Assembly (NCBI GenBank): GCA_943329105.2 | Contig: CALQCP020000029.1 | Coordinates: 1 to 14,461 of the forward strand | Length of the DNA: 14,461 nucleotides | Direction: 5' to 3' | Source: Chitinophaga pinensis | Lineage (GTDB): Bacteria > Planctomycetota > Phycisphaerae > Phycisphaerales > SM1A02 | Part shown: in pieces, positions 14,089 to 14,461 of the stretch | Layout: each line of letters begins with the position of its first letter | Position numbering within the stretch: the first letter of the stretch is position 1 | Made by a program: the position numbers and the translations under genes | The notes under the pieces: generated by a model | What the model was told of the DNA's origin: nothing | What the model saw: only the letters and a program-made list of their open reading frames with translations | Databases searched by the model: none

Positions 14089-14352
14089 TCACTTCTGTCC
14101 CTTGGCCTGCATCTGGTCGTGAATGAAGTCCACAGCGTTCCCGACGGTGAGAATCTTGCTGGTCTGGTCGTCTGGGATCTGGATATCGAAGCGTTCTTCG
14201 AGTTCCATCACCAGCTCGACGAGGTCAAGGCTGTCAGCGTTGAGGTCGCTTGTGAAGTTAGTGTTACGGTTGATCTTGTCTTTGTCAGCCGAGAGTTTCT
14301 CAGCAACAACAATGATCACCTGCGGTTCAATCTCATCCTTGGTCACGGTCAC
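14089..14352 (-). CDS. acpP: Acyl carrier protein (AcpP)
   Basis: ACP carries growing acyl chains on a 4'-phosphopantetheine arm. The 87-residue product is slightly longer than the typical 77-80. It has the attachment Ser41 in LNADSLDLVELVMELEERF, the acidic helix II, and the IPDD turn followed by ILTVGNAVDFI. The start is a GTG at 14352 with a perfect AAAGGAG six bases upstream; a second in-frame GTG two codons later has poorer spacing. It is the first gene of the apparent acpP-fabF-B12-protein operon. The extra C-terminal QMQAKGQK tail accounts for part of the extra length. Confidence 0.97.
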   Translation of the reverse strand: MTVTKDEIEPQVIIVVAEKLSADKDKINRNTNFTSDLNADSLDLVELVMELEERFDIQIPDDQTSKILTVGNAVDFIHDQMQAKGQK

Positions 14353-14356
14353 GTCG

Positions 14357-14370
14357 CTCTCCTTTGAGAG
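14357..14370 (-). promoter_or_regulatory. acpP: acpP ribosome-binding site within a small hairpin
   Basis: On the coding strand CTCTC-AAAG-GAGAG forms a perfect 5-bp stem with a tetraloop. The AAAGGAG Shine-Dalgarno (14359-14365) lies in its loop and 3' arm. The stem is weak enough to open readily, so regulation is possible but unproven. Confidence 0.5.
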
Positions 14371-14380
14371 GGTTACGGGC

Positions 14381-14398
14381 GGCCGGAGGTTTCCGGCC
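14381..14398 (-). promoter_or_regulatory. GC-rich hairpin in the acpP leader
   Basis: GGCCGGA (14381-14387) and TCCGGCC (14392-14398) form a perfect 7-bp stem with a 4-nt loop, upstream of acpP. No U-run follows on the minus strand. It may be a 5'-leader stability element or the end of an upstream transcript outside the window. Confidence 0.45.
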
Positions 14399-14415
14399 CC
14401 TTAGGCGAAGGGGGG

Positions 14416-14421
14416 AATATA
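14416..14421 (-). promoter_or_regulatory. Possible -10 element for acpP
   Basis: TATATT on the minus strand (plus 14416-14421) is a good -10 candidate about 64 bp before the acpP start codon. No matching -35 hexamer is found at 16-18 bp, so the call is weak. Confidence 0.25.
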
Positions 14422-14461
14422 GCGCATTTCATCGGCCCATGGAGGTGCGGTTTGGCACCGA

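Overview
The window is a dense bacterial chromosome segment (high GC, no introns, rRNA, tRNA, transposon or CRISPR seen) with 13 protein-coding genes. It is complete at the right edge and cuts one gene at the left edge. I infer a member of the Planctomycetota, possibly Phycisphaerae. The inference rests on the first gene, which has a short N-terminal DNA-binding-type domain followed by a long acidic, repetitive tail, a design I associate with planctomycetes, and on the general mix of genes. It needs a phylogeny of a marker such as GatA or FabF.

Layout, left to right. (1) A truncated minus-strand gene (1-860) for a helix-turn-helix protein with an acidic hexapeptide-repeat tail. (2) mutY (plus) for oxidative DNA damage repair, whose 3' end overlaps the convergent gene for a PgpH-family cyclic-dinucleotide phosphodiesterase (minus). 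(3) A small unrecognised lipoprotein gene (plus), converging on gatC-gatA (minus), two of the three subunits of the tRNA-dependent amidotransferase. gatB is not here. (4) A ROK-family sugar kinase (plus), diverging from gatC and converging on a Bax-inhibitor-1/YccA-like membrane protein, which lies behind a PIN-PhoH ATPase in a minus-strand pair. (5) A Nif3-family protein (plus), overlapping tail-to-tail with a B12-binding protein. (6) That B12 protein is the last gene of an apparent minus-strand operon acpP-fabF-B12 protein, with an intercistronic hairpin after acpP and an 8-bp stop/start overlap between fabF and the B12 gene.

Most genes are housekeeping: DNA repair, tRNA charging, fatty-acid elongation, RNA metabolism and second-messenger turnover. 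The exceptional element is the B12 protein. Its cap domain keeps the Trp-His-x8-Glu-His signature of the CarH/LitR light-sensing cobalamin domains, but the protein has no recognisable MerR-type DNA-binding head and sits in a fatty-acid synthesis operon. That suggests a light- or B12-responsive element of lipid metabolism, or a sensor acting through a protein partner. Other points of interest are an 11-bp perfect hairpin that buries the start codon of the Bax-inhibitor-like gene, a ROK kinase that has lost the zinc-binding cysteines, and a bacterial Nif3 with eukaryote-like metal-site signatures.

Gene ends are tightly packed. All four convergent pairs either overlap (74 and 65 bp) or are separated by 3 to 6 bp, and divergent pairs are separated by about 40 to 130 bp. 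There is no gene-free stretch longer than 130 bp.
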